The position numbers were made by a program, and so were the translations under genes. Below, one piece after another: positions 40,518 through 50,427 of a stretch of DNA of 64,000 nucleotides. This DNA comes from Novosphingobium sp. PhB165 (GTDB taxonomy: Bacteria; Pseudomonadota; Alphaproteobacteria; Sphingomonadales; Sphingomonadaceae): assembly GCF_004341845.1 (NCBI RefSeq), contig NZ_SLVB01000001.1, positions 62,001 through 126,000 on the forward strand. Direction: 5' to 3'. The notes under the pieces are model-generated. The model made no database searches. It had not been told where the DNA came from and worked only from the letters and a program-made list of their open reading frames with translations. Numbering within the stretch: the first letter of the stretch is position 1; every line of letters begins with the position of its first letter.

Positions 40518-41258
40518 TCAGGGAATCTTCTGAACGACCGGAATCGCCGTGAAGGGAACGGGGGCCATGCTCACGTTCCCTTTCCTGTTGGATGATGTGT
40601 CCGCAACAGTGATGAGCGTGGCGTGCGGATACTCTTCCTCTGCGGCGCTGGGCATGGGGAGCACCGGACCGGGGGTGGCAGTGGCGATATTCGCGGCCCT
40701 GTTCGCGCCTTTCCGGTCCCGCCGTACGTGGGTGTCCATCGCGCGGGCCTGAATGATCGCAGGCGTCGCGGGTGAGGCGGGATACTTGCAATCCTTGGCC
40801 TCGCCCACGCCCTTGAGAAAAGCCCGCCGCGCGATGCCTGCGCGCGCCGCCGCGAGCACGCTCTGGTCTTGTGCATTGGCGCCCGAAATCTCGCGAATCA
40901 GGCCGCGAAAGGGAATGAACGACGCGACCGCCCACTTGGCGACGCGGCCGGGGCTGATGATGTCGCGCCCGGGGGAGGGAAGGTCGATATCGGGCCCGAG
41001 CACGGTGTCGAGTTCCTGCACCGCCGCCGCAATCTGGTCGCAAGTCTTGAGGCCGCTGAGATCATAGGGCTTGTGGATCGCCGCCTTGAGCAGCGGCGGA
41101 ATTTCGATCCTGTCCAGATTGAGGTCGGTCACCGGCGTCTTGGCCACGTCTATCGCATCGGGTTCCGAATCGGTGATCGCGCGCTGGGGCTGTTTTGCTG
41201 CCGCTGGAGAGCCGATGAGCAGCACGGTCAACGCGGCGGCAGTCCAGACCTGGCGCAT
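40518..41258 (-). CDS. Exported protein of unknown function
   Basis: The 246-residue protein starts with a signal peptide (MRQVWTAAALTVLLIGSPAA). Mature parts include VTDLNLDRIEIPPLLKAAIH, LKTCDQIAAAVQELDTVLGP and FIPFRGLIREISGANAQDQS; two cysteines (KTCDQ, KDCKY) could form a disulfide. The C-terminal third is low-complexity and Ala/Pro-rich. I do not recognise a family, though the middle looks conserved. It converges on the M56 gene with a 16-base gap. Confidence 0.7.
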   Translation of the reverse strand: MRQVWTAAALTVLLIGSPAAAKQPQRAITDSEPDAIDVAKTPVTDLNLDRIEIPPLLKAAIHKPYDLSGLKTCDQIAAAVQELDTVLGPDIDLPSPGRDIISPGRVAKWAVASFIPFRGLIREISGANAQDQSVLAAARAGIARRAFLKGVGEAKDCKYPASPATPAIIQARAMDTHVRRDRKGANRAANIATATPGPVLPMPSAAEEEYPHATLITVADTSSNRKGNVSMAPVPFTAIPVVQKIP

Positions 41259-41391
41259 GGTCGTCTCCTGTCTGCCGGGAGAGGCGCGCGTTCCGGATTA
41301 ACGGTCTGGGCCCCTTGATGACGCCGGAACCACGGGGTCCGGAATCATGCCCAGCCTAAGGATCGGTCGCACCCGCCCGTCGGTCAAATCA

Positions 41392-42261
41392 TCACACGTC
41401 GGAGAACGTGTCGCAAGCGTCCTCGTTCCCGCTGTCGAGGCCGCGCTTGAGCCATTTCATGCGCTGCGCGCTCGACCCGTGGGTGAAGCTTTCGGGGCTG
41501 ACGCGCTGGCCGGCGTTTTTCATCAGCGTATCGTCGCCGATGGCGCTGGCGGCGGTCATCCCTTCCTCCATGTCGCCCGGCTCGATGCGGTTCCGGTTCT
41601 TGCCCGCCCAGACGCCTGCATAGCAGTCCGCCTGAAGCTCCATGCGCACTTGCAAGGCATTGGCCTGCGAGGGATTCTGCTGCTGCGCGCGGCGGACTTT
41701 GGCGTCCAGCCCGAGCAGGTGCTGGACATGATGCCCGTACTCGTGCGCGACCACGTAATATCGGGCGAAGTCGCCCTTGGCGCCGAGTTTCTGGTCAAGC
41801 TCGTCATAGAAGCTGGTGTCGATATAGATGCCCTGATCGGCCGGGCAGTAGAACGGGCCCATTGCGCTTTGCGCGGCGCCGCAGCCGGAGCGATCGGTGC
41901 CGTTATAGAAGTGCAGTTCGGGTTGTTCGAAAGCGATGTTCGCTTGCTTGAACGGCTGCTCCCACGTCTGGTTGAGCGAACTCAGCGCGTTGCACGCCTC
42001 CAGCGCATATTCGTTCTGGCCGCAGATCTGGGCGGCGCTTTGCGGCTGGCCCGGTTGCGCGGGAGCGCCTTGCCCGGGTTCCTGCTGCTGCACGCTGTCG
42101 ATGGTACCGAGCATCTGCTGGGGGTCGACGCCGAAGACGAACATGCCGATCAGCACGATTACCAGCGCGCCGCAGCCGATCTTGCCGCCGCCGCCACCGG
42201 GAAAGCGACTGCCACCTTGCGTGACGCGGATGTTGTCGGGATTGAACCTGTCGAGCCGCAT
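41392..42261 (-). CDS. YpfJ-like neutral zinc metallopeptidase
   Basis: The 289-residue protein has one N-terminal helix (IGCGALVIVLIGMFVFGVDP) after a Gly-rich cytoplasmic stretch, then an outside domain with AHEYGHHVQ (His173, Glu174, His177), ADCYAGVWAG and the conserved FTHGSSAQR. This is the zinc-metallopeptidase group once called DUF2227/YpfJ. Substrates are unknown. It lies 133 bases upstream of the unknown exported gene in the same direction and is divergent from the M28 peptidase. Confidence 0.9.
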   Translation of the reverse strand: MRLDRFNPDNIRVTQGGSRFPGGGGGKIGCGALVIVLIGMFVFGVDPQQMLGTIDSVQQQEPGQGAPAQPGQPQSAAQICGQNEYALEACNALSSLNQTWEQPFKQANIAFEQPELHFYNGTDRSGCGAAQSAMGPFYCPADQGIYIDTSFYDELDQKLGAKGDFARYYVVAHEYGHHVQHLLGLDAKVRRAQQQNPSQANALQVRMELQADCYAGVWAGKNRNRIEPGDMEEGMTAASAIGDDTLMKNAGQRVSPESFTHGSSAQRMKWLKRGLDSGNEDACDTFSDV

Positions 42262-42340
42262 CCGCTGTCGTCCTCTCGCACCTGCCCTGTGGGGCCGAGC
42301 CTAATCGCGCGGCACCGTCCTGTTCAATCGAAAAGGCATC

Positions 42341-42386
42341 CTGTGGTTCCGCGCCCTTGTTCCACGGAACTACCCTGTGGTTCCGT
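42341..42386. promoter_or_regulatory. Cluster of GGAAC/GTTCC half-sites between divergent peptidase genes
   Basis: CTGTGGTTCCG occurs twice (42341-42351, 42375-42385), with the palindrome GTTCCACGGAAC (42359-42370) between them; ACGGAAC and GTTCCGT also form a dyad (42364-42386). The spacing does not fit the SOS box. It could be a regulator site for the divergent pair. Confidence 0.4.
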
Positions 42387-42502
42387 AGGCACGCCACACG
42401 GGAAAAATCGCGTCCATTCCGGGCACTGGTCGAGATTCGCTAACCGGGTCCGCAATTCGCGGTTATGCATGCCAAACGATGAGCAGGGGTTTCAAGGCGA
42501 GC

Positions 42503-44089
42503 ATGGTCCGGCGTGAATGGGTCCGGACTTTCGGGGTGACGGCGCTGGGCGGAGCGCTGGTCTGCGCCGGTGTCGCGCATTCGGCTAGCTCGCGTGCGGA
42601 TCAGGATATCGCCGCAAGGCTGCACGCGCAGATCGAAGTGCTCGCCAGCGACGACTTCGACGGCCGCGAACCCGGCACGCAGGGCGAGGCCAAGACCCTG
42701 CGCTACCTTGGCAAGCAGTGGTTCGATATCGGCATGACCTCGGGCACCAACGATCCCGGCCACGAATGGTTCGCCCCGGTCACGCTCGTCGCGCGGGAGC
42801 CTGCCACGTCCTCGGCGCAGTTCCAGCGCAAGGGCGCGCGCGCGCCGTCCTCGCCCAGCGGCGTGCTGGTGCTGACCTCGGGCAAGCGCAGCATGGTGCG
42901 CAACGTGCCGCTGCTGTTTCTCGGCACGGCCAAGGCGCGCGACTATTCGCGCACCGAGCTGGCCGGGCGCATCGCCGTGGTGCTGGACGGCGACACCCCC
43001 GACAGCAAGCGCCAGAACGACCTGCTGGAAATGGGCGCCTCCGCCGTGCTGACCGTGCTCGATGGGGACCGCAGCCTCGATCAGGTTTCCGCGCGCCGCA
43101 AGCGGTCCGGCTATGCGCTGTCCAACGAATCGCTGGGCGGCGATCTGGAGGCGTTCATCACGCGCGAGGCGATGACCGCGCTGCTCAAGGGTTCCTCGCA
43201 TACGCTTGCCGGGCTTGAGGCGCTGGCGGCAAAGTCCGATTTTGCGCCGGTCCCGCTCGACATCACGGCCTCGCTCGAAGCCACCACGCGTGAGACCACG
43301 ATCCGCACCCACAACCTGATCGGCAAGCTGCCCGGCCGCCGACCGGAAGCGGGCGCGGTGCTGTTTCTCGCGCATTGGGATCATTTCGGCGAATGCGGCG
43401 AGCCCCCGGCCGAGGACGTGATCTGCAACGGTGCGATAGACAATGCCAGCGGCGTCGCCACGATGACCGAAGTGGCGCGCCGCCTCTCGCGCGGGCCGCA
43501 AATGGACCGCGACGTCTATTTCCTCGCCACCACGGGTGAGGAACTCGGCCTGCTCGGCGCCCATGCCTTTACCGAGAGCCCGCCGCTGCCGCTGCGCCAG
43601 ATCGTGGCTGCCTTCAACATCGATTCGAACGCCATCGCGCCGCATGGCACGCCTTTCGTCATCGTCGGGCGCGGCATGACCGGGCTGGACGGAACGATCG
43701 CCAAAGTGGCCAAGTCCGAAAAGTTCAAGGTTTCCAACAGCGACGACGGCAATGAATATGTCCGCCGTCAGGATGGCTGGGCTCTGCTCCAGCACGACAT
43801 TCCGGCCGTGCTCGTCTCGACCGCCTATGGCGACATGACGCGCATGCGGGCATTCTTCGACGGTGATTACCACCGGCCGAGCGACGATCTGGTGCACATG
43901 GCCCATCCGCTCGAACTGGGCGGGGCGGTGGATGACGTGAAGCTGCTTTCCGCGCTGGGCCGGTGGTTTGCGGACACCCGGAAGGTTCCCGCGAGCGCGG
44001 TGACGGGCGCTGCCGCCGGGGGTGCGGCGGGGAGCGCTACCACTCCGGCAACCCGGACTTTGCCGCCCGATCCGCCAACGGGAAAATGA
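42503..44089 (+). CDS. Exported M28-family zinc aminopeptidase
   Basis: The 528-residue protein has a signal peptide (MVRREWVRTFGVTALGGALV, cleavage near AHSA). M28 ligands are visible: FLAHWDHFG, NGAIDNASGVA, ATTGEELGLLG, FNIDSNAIAP and DYHRPSDD. The family removes N-terminal residues from peptides, often in the periplasm or outside. A PA-like insert (GRIAVVLDGDTPDSKRQNDL) precedes the catalytic domain. AAGG five bases upstream favours this ATG; one 24 bases earlier (42479) would add MSRGFKAS. The C-terminus is Ala/Pro-rich. Confidence 0.9.
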   Translation: MVRREWVRTFGVTALGGALVCAGVAHSASSRADQDIAARLHAQIEVLASDDFDGREPGTQGEAKTLRYLGKQWFDIGMTSGTNDPGHEWFAPVTLVAREPATSSAQFQRKGARAPSSPSGVLVLTSGKRSMVRNVPLLFLGTAKARDYSRTELAGRIAVVLDGDTPDSKRQNDLLEMGASAVLTVLDGDRSLDQVSARRKRSGYALSNESLGGDLEAFITREAMTALLKGSSHTLAGLEALAAKSDFAPVPLDITASLEATTRETTIRTHNLIGKLPGRRPEAGAVLFLAHWDHFGECGEPPAEDVICNGAIDNASGVATMTEVARRLSRGPQMDRDVYFLATTGEELGLLGAHAFTESPPLPLRQIVAAFNIDSNAIAPHGTPFVIVGRGMTGLDGTIAKVAKSEKFKVSNSDDGNEYVRRQDGWALLQHDIPAVLVSTAYGDMTRMRAFFDGDYHRPSDDLVHMAHPLELGGAVDDVKLLSALGRWFADTRKVPASAVTGAAAGGAAGSATTPATRTLPPDPPTGK

Positions 44090-44115
44090 GGCCTAGCACT
44101 ATTGCCCCCACTTGA

Positions 44116-45621
<1,506 letters not shown>

Positions 45622-45642
45622 TCGCGTCGGAGGAATCGAAGC

Positions 45643-46815
45643 ATGACACCGGGCGCGCGCGTCCAGGCGGCCATCGAGGTTCTGGACCTCGTGATCGAGG
45701 CGGCGCGTGCCAATGGTGCGCCCGCCGACCGCTTGATCGGGGACTGGTTCCGTACGCGCCGCTTTGCCGGCAGCAAGGACCGCCGCGCGGTGCGCGAACT
45801 GGCCTACCGCGCGATCCGTGCCTGCGGTGAAGTGCCCGCCGATGGCCGCGCCGCGATGCTGCGCGTTGCCGCCGAAGACCCGCAAGTGGCCGCGCTGTTT
45901 GACGGCACGGGCCACGCACCCGCATCCATCGATCCCGCAGAACGAGCGGCAGAGCAGGGCCTCGCCCCGCGCTGGCTGGTGGACCGCCTCGCCGCGAGCG
46001 GTGTGAGCGAGGCGGACGGCATGGCACTGCTGGGCCGCGCGCCGCTGGACGTGCGGGTGAACACCTTGCGCGCCGCAGCCGCGCCGCTGCCTGAAGGCGG
46101 CGAAGCCACGGTGCTGCCCCACGCGTTGCGCTATCCGCCCGAAACCCGCATCGAGCAGTCGGCGGCTTATGTCGACGGCATGATCGAAGTGCAGGATCTG
46201 GGGTCGCAACTGACATGCGAAGCGGTAGCCGCGCGTCCGGGCGAGACGGTGATCGACCTTTGCGCCGGGGCCGGAGGCAAGACGCTCGCGCTCGCCGCCG
46301 CCATGGAGAACACCGGCACGCTGATCGCCAGCGATTCCGACCGGGCACGCCTGTCGCGCCTTGCGCCGCGTGCGGAGCGGGCAGGGGCGGGCGGGATCGA
46401 AACCGTGCTGCTCAATCCGGGACGCGAGATCGAGGCGCTGGAGCGCTTCGTCGGCGCCGCCGATGCGGTGCTGGTCGACGCGCCGTGCTCGGGCACCGGC
46501 ACCTGGCGCCGCAACCCGGAAGCGCGCTGGCGCCTCACTGAATCGCAGCTTGCCCGCTATGTGTCGACGCAATCGCGCCTGCTCGACGTGGCGGCGGGGC
46601 TGGTGCGGCCGGGCGGGCGGTTGATCTTCGTCACATGCTCGCTGCTGGACGAAGAGGGCGCCGATCAGGCGGCGAAGTTCCTTGCCAGACGGTCCGGCTG
46701 GCGTGCCGATCTGCCGGAATTGGCGGCCGGAACGCCACGCGGAAGCGGCCTCAGGCTCTCCCCGTGGCACGACGGGACAGATGGCTTTTTCGTCGCACGC
46801 TTCGTGCGGCTGTGA
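45643..46815 (+). CDS. RsmB-like RNA (cytosine-5-) methyltransferase
   Basis: The 390-residue protein has an N-terminal NusB-like region (residues 1-130) and a SAM-dependent domain with DLCAGAGGKTLALAAAM, SDSDRARLSRL and DAPCSGTGTWRRNPEARW; the two catalytic cysteines of this family are in DAPCSG and in TCSLLDEEG. It probably methylates cytosine 967 of 16S rRNA or a related site. GGAGG lies ahead of the ATG, and a TPR gene follows. Confidence 0.9.
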   Translation: MTPGARVQAAIEVLDLVIEAARANGAPADRLIGDWFRTRRFAGSKDRRAVRELAYRAIRACGEVPADGRAAMLRVAAEDPQVAALFDGTGHAPASIDPAERAAEQGLAPRWLVDRLAASGVSEADGMALLGRAPLDVRVNTLRAAAAPLPEGGEATVLPHALRYPPETRIEQSAAYVDGMIEVQDLGSQLTCEAVAARPGETVIDLCAGAGGKTLALAAAMENTGTLIASDSDRARLSRLAPRAERAGAGGIETVLLNPGREIEALERFVGAADAVLVDAPCSGTGTWRRNPEARWRLTESQLARYVSTQSRLLDVAAGLVRPGGRLIFVTCSLLDEEGADQAAKFLARRSGWRADLPELAAGTPRGSGLRLSPWHDGTDGFFVARFVRL

Positions 46816-46864
46816 TAGCGTCGGCCCTATGATGAGGACCAAGCCCTCGGCCAAGGACCTGTTG

Positions 46865-47371
46865 ATGCGTTACACGCCTGTTGCCATTGCCCTTTCTCTC
46901 GTTGTTGCCGTTTCTTCCAGCGCCATCTTCTCGCAGCCCGCCGTTGCGATCGATCCGCGTGCAGCGGCTCTTCTGAATGAAGGACATACCGCCGTTGCCT
47001 CTGGCAACATCAATGGCGCTATCGATGCCTACGAAGCCGCGCTGACTGTCGCGCCCGGCGATGTGAGCGTGCTGCTCGCGCTCGCCGATGCCACGCGCCG
47101 TCAGGGCCTTCAGGGCAAGGCGCTCCATTATTACCGCGTCGCGCTGGTGTCCGATCCGCGCAATCTGGAAGCGATCGCGGGCGAAGGCATCGCGCTGGCC
47201 GAAAAGGGCGCGACCGACAAGGCCGGGCGCAATCTCGCCCGCTTGCAGACGCTCTGCGGCAAGGACTGCGCGGAAACGCAGGAACTGGCGGCGGAGATCT
47301 CGAAGGCCGGCGCCCCGCGCATGGTCAGCGCCGATGCGGTGGCGCCCAAGCCGGTAGTTTCGGAAAACTGA
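46865..47371 (+). CDS. Exported TPR protein
   Basis: The 168-residue protein has a signal peptide (MRYTPVAIALSLVVAVSSSA, then IFSQPAVA) and at least three TPR-like repeats (AALLNEGHTAVASGNINGAI, SVLLALADATRRQGLQGKAL, NLEAIAGEGIALAEKGATDK). AAGGA seven bases ahead supports this ATG; ATG codons at 46829 and 46832 are in frame but inside the end of the methyltransferase region. CGKDC may bind metal or form a disulfide. The role is unknown; such proteins often help envelope assembly. Confidence 0.75.
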   Translation: MRYTPVAIALSLVVAVSSSAIFSQPAVAIDPRAAALLNEGHTAVASGNINGAIDAYEAALTVAPGDVSVLLALADATRRQGLQGKALHYYRVALVSDPRNLEAIAGEGIALAEKGATDKAGRNLARLQTLCGKDCAETQELAAEISKAGAPRMVSADAVAPKPVVSEN

Positions 47372-47405
47372 GGTTTTTGGCTGGGCTGGGGCGGGCTTGA
47401 GCTAG

Positions 47406-47478
47406 GGCTTCGACAGGCTCAGCCTGAGCGGGCCTTGGTGGTTTGCCCGGGGTCTCGATGGGCTCGGCTTGAGCGGGC
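47406..47478. repeat. Two direct copies of the TTCGACAGGCTCAGCCTGAGCGG family
   Basis: GGCTTCGACAGGCTCAGCCT continues as GAGCGGGCC (47406-47434) and is followed by a diverged copy GGTCTCGATGGGCTCGGCTT-GAGCGGGCC (47451-47479). The copy at 47608-47636 is in the opposite orientation. Confidence 0.75.
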
Positions 47479-47607
47479 CCGGTTTCGTTCTCGGGCTCTG
47501 CAAGCTGAGGATGAGGATCTTGAGCAATCCCCTCTCCTGAGCCTGTCATAACCTCCGGGCTAGTCACCAAACCCGACCGCCGAACCTCGGGAGGCCCCGC
47601 ACCCAAC

Positions 47608-47638
47608 CCCGCTCATCCTGAGCTTGTCGAAGGATCAC
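47608..47638. repeat. CTCATCCTGAGCTTGTCGAAGG repeat copy
   Basis: A single copy in inverse orientation to the two at 47.4 kb. It is followed by the 3' end of the Nudix gene. Confidence 0.7.
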
Positions 47639-47660
47639 AGCACCTAACCCCGGCCAAAAT

Positions 47661-48143
47661 TCAGATCAAAGCGCGGAACTCTTCCAGCACCGCACGGTAA
47701 ACGCGCTTCTTGAACGGCACGATCAGCTCCGGCAGCAGCTCGGCCTCGACCCACTTCCAGTCGTTGAATTCGGCGGGCTTGTGCGCCTCCAGATTGACGT
47801 CGTCATCGCTGCCGTCGAAGCGCAGCAGGAACCAGGTCTGGCGCTGGCCGCGATACTTGCCCTTCCAGAGCTTGCCGATCAGTTCGTCCGGCAGGTCGTA
47901 AAGCAGTTCCTCGCGGGTGCGGGACAGGAACGTGACGTTCTGCTCGGCCACGCCGGTTTCTTCCCAAAGCTCGCGCAGCGCGGCGGCCTTCAGGTCTTCA
48001 CCGTCGTCGACGCCGCCCTGGGGCATCTGCCACCAGTCGCCTTCCTTGGTGTCGATTCGCTTGCCGACAAAAACCTTGCCGTCGGCATTGACGAGCATGA
48101 CGCCCACGCACGGGCGGTAGGGCAGGGACGCGAAATCATTCAT
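47661..48143 (-). CDS. rppH: RNA pyrophosphohydrolase (Nudix)
   Basis: RppH removes pyrophosphate from the 5' end of mRNAs and starts their decay. The 160-residue protein from MNDFASLPYRPCVGVMLVNA has the Nudix box at 43-65 (GGVDDGED, then RELWEETGV) and the family's GKLWKGKYRGQRQTWFLLRF and WKWVEAELLPELIVPFKK. An upstream extension of the frame has no homology. It is divergent from korA with a 279-base gap. Confidence 0.94.
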   Translation of the reverse strand: MNDFASLPYRPCVGVMLVNADGKVFVGKRIDTKEGDWWQMPQGGVDDGEDLKAAALRELWEETGVAEQNVTFLSRTREELLYDLPDELIGKLWKGKYRGQRQTWFLLRFDGSDDDVNLEAHKPAEFNDWKWVEAELLPELIVPFKKRVYRAVLEEFRALI

Positions 48144-48422
48144 CGTCGGGATGGTATCCAGATTGTAAGGAGGAGGCTCGTCGCGGAGATCTGCTCGTGG
48201 ATCGCTGTTTCGGAGCGCATGGCCGGCACAATGGCCCAAGCCCGCGCGCAATGCCAGTGGGATTTATCGATCCGCCCCCGTTAACCATCCGGGAACGATT
48301 CAGCGGGGGTCGAGATTGTGACTTAGACAGTTTTTCTGTTTTGCACCGTTACTAAGCAGGCATAGTCTGGGGCGCGGGAGACAAATTGGCCGGCATCAGA
48401 ACGGTACTCCCGGAGGAGGACG
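48144..48422. other. Divergent intergenic region rppH / korA
   Basis: About 280 bases without a gene. Near the korA end GGAGGAGG gives a strong ribosome-binding site six bases before the ATG. An ACAG-TTTTT-CTGT dyad and a stretch TTGTGACTTAGACAGTTTTT are present, but no confident -35/-10 pair was found. One TTAACCAT at 48281 is a lone half-site. Confidence 0.4.
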
Positions 48423-50405
48423 ATGATGGCGACAGTGTTGTCGGATCAAGGCCCATCTAACGAAAAGGCGTCGCAGCACGACGCATCCCAGCAGAATGGC
48501 TCCGTAGAGGCCGTCGTCGTTCGCTTCGCCGGCGATTCGGGTGACGGCATGCAACTCACCGGCGGGCAGTTCACCCTGTCCACCGCGCTCGCCGGCAACG
48601 ATCTGGCGACGTTCCCGGATTTCCCCGCAGAGATTCGCGCGCCGCAAGGCACGCTGTTCGGGGTCTCCGCCTTCCAGATCAACTTCGGGTCGAGCGAGAT
48701 CACCACCGCGGGCGACGCGCCCGACGTGCTGGTGGCGATGAACCCCGCCGCGCTGAAGACCAACGTGCAGGCGCTCAAGCCCGGCGGCCTGATCGTGATC
48801 GACACCGGCGAGTTCAACAAGCGCAACCTCGAAAAGGCGAAGTACGAGGCCAATCCGGTCGAGGACGGCAGCCTTGCGAAGTGGGACGTGCTCGCCTTCG
48901 ACATTTCGGCGCTGACGCTGGAGGCGGTGAAGCCCTTCGGCCTTGGCAACAAGGAAGCGCTGCGCTGCAAGAACATGTGGACGCTGGGTCTGGCGCTCTG
49001 GATGTTCGACCGTGACCGGCAGCCGCTGGTCGACTGGCTCAAGGCCAAGTTCGCGAAGAACCCGGTGCTGGCCGATGCCAACATCGCCGCGCTCAACGCC
49101 GGGCATGCCTATGGCGAGACGGCGGAACTCGCCGGGCCGCTGAGGAAGCTGCACATCGATCCGGTGCCCTCCGAGCCCGGCCTCTACCGCACGATCACCG
49201 GCGCGGAAGCGGTCTCGCTCGGCCTTGTGGCGGGTGCGCAGCTTGCCGGATTGCCGATGTTCTTCGGCGGCTATCCGATAACCCCGGCCTCGGCGATTCT
49301 TCACAATCTGGTGAAGATGAAGGAATTCGGCGTCACGACCTTTCAGGCCGAGGATGAGATCGCCGCGATCTGCGCCGCCATCGGCGCGAGTTACGCCGGG
49401 CACCTTGGCGTAACCTCGTCCTCCGGACCCGGCATCGCGCTCAAGGGAGAGGCGATGGGGCTGGCGATCATGACCGAACTGCCGCTCGTCATCGTCAATT
49501 CGCAGCGCGGCGGCCCGTCCACCGGGCTGCCCACCAAGACCGAGCAGTCGGACCTCTATCAAGCAGTCTACGGCCGCAACGGCGATGCGCCGATGCCGGT
49601 GATCGCCGCCTGCTCTCCGGCTGATGCCTTCGAATGCGCGATAGAGGCCTGCCGCATCGCCACCAGTTTCATGACCCCGGTGATCCTGCTGACGGACGGC
49701 TATATCGGGAATGCCTCGGAGCCGTGGAAAGTGCCCGATCCGGCCACGTTCACGCCGTTCCCGGTGGCGTTCCTCGAAGACAGCAACGACCCCGAAGGCA
49801 AAGTCCTGCCCTTCCGGCGCGACGAGCGGGGCGTGCGTCCGTGGATCAAGCCCGGAACGCCGGGCTTGATGCACCGCATCGGCGGTATCGAGAAGGCGGT
49901 GGATACCGGCAACATCGACTATGCGCCCAACGTCCACCAGGCCCAGACCGATGCCCGCAAGGCCAAGATCGACGGTGTTGCCAAGGCCATTCCGGCGCAG
50001 CAGGTGTGCCTCGGCAACGCGACCGGAAAGCTGGTGGTGGTCGGCTGGGGATCCACCTTCGGGCCGATCCATCAGGCCGTGCGCCGCGCGCGCAAGAAAG
50101 GGCAGGACGTCAGCCATATCCATGTTCGCCACGTCTGGCCGCTGCCCGAAAACCTTGGCGCGCTGCTGAAGGGCTTCGAGCATGTGCTGGTGCCGGAGAT
50201 GAACACCGGCCAGTTCAAGACCGTGCTGCGCGACCAGTTCCTGATCGATGCGGTGCCTCTGGCCAAGACCAGCGGCCAGCCCTTTGCCATCGCCGAACTG
50301 GAACAGGCGATAGGCAGGTTCTTCGACGGCATTCCTGAAAATGAGGGCGGCGAAGTGCCGGTCAACGAAAGCCAGCTTCCCGCACCGGAAATCGAACAGC
50401 CCTGA
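48423..50405 (+). CDS. korA: 2-oxoacid:acceptor oxidoreductase, fused gamma-alpha subunit
   Basis: The 660-residue protein has the gamma domain first (VEAVVVRFAGDSGDGMQLTG, FPDFPAEIRAPQGTLFGVSA) and the alpha (pyrimidine-binding) part next (GYPITPASAILHNLVKMKEF, GVTSSSGPGIALKGEAMGLA, SQRGGPSTGLPTKTEQSDLY). This is the KorA-type fused subunit that, with KorB, oxidises 2-oxoglutarate (or a related keto acid) to the CoA thioester with ferredoxin. It lies 22 bases ahead of korB. GGAGGAGG upstream makes the start certain to within one codon (ATGATG). Confidence 0.93.
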   Translation: MMATVLSDQGPSNEKASQHDASQQNGSVEAVVVRFAGDSGDGMQLTGGQFTLSTALAGNDLATFPDFPAEIRAPQGTLFGVSAFQINFGSSEITTAGDAPDVLVAMNPAALKTNVQALKPGGLIVIDTGEFNKRNLEKAKYEANPVEDGSLAKWDVLAFDISALTLEAVKPFGLGNKEALRCKNMWTLGLALWMFDRDRQPLVDWLKAKFAKNPVLADANIAALNAGHAYGETAELAGPLRKLHIDPVPSEPGLYRTITGAEAVSLGLVAGAQLAGLPMFFGGYPITPASAILHNLVKMKEFGVTTFQAEDEIAAICAAIGASYAGHLGVTSSSGPGIALKGEAMGLAIMTELPLVIVNSQRGGPSTGLPTKTEQSDLYQAVYGRNGDAPMPVIAACSPADAFECAIEACRIATSFMTPVILLTDGYIGNASEPWKVPDPATFTPFPVAFLEDSNDPEGKVLPFRRDERGVRPWIKPGTPGLMHRIGGIEKAVDTGNIDYAPNVHQAQTDARKAKIDGVAKAIPAQQVCLGNATGKLVVVGWGSTFGPIHQAVRRARKKGQDVSHIHVRHVWPLPENLGALLKGFEHVLVPEMNTGQFKTVLRDQFLIDAVPLAKTSGQPFAIAELEQAIGRFFDGIPENEGGEVPVNESQLPAPEIEQP

Positions 50406-50427
50406 GCGCCAGTGGCGGAGACCCATC

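Noticed and set aside
42341..42386. GTTC motifs as an SOS box
   Set aside because: The spacing between GTTC motifs is nine bases, not the seven of the recA box, and they are part of a different dyad.
48281..48288. TTAACCAT, a possible CtrA half-site between rppH and korA
   Set aside because: A lone eight-base half-site with no partner at N7 spacing is not enough to propose CtrA control.
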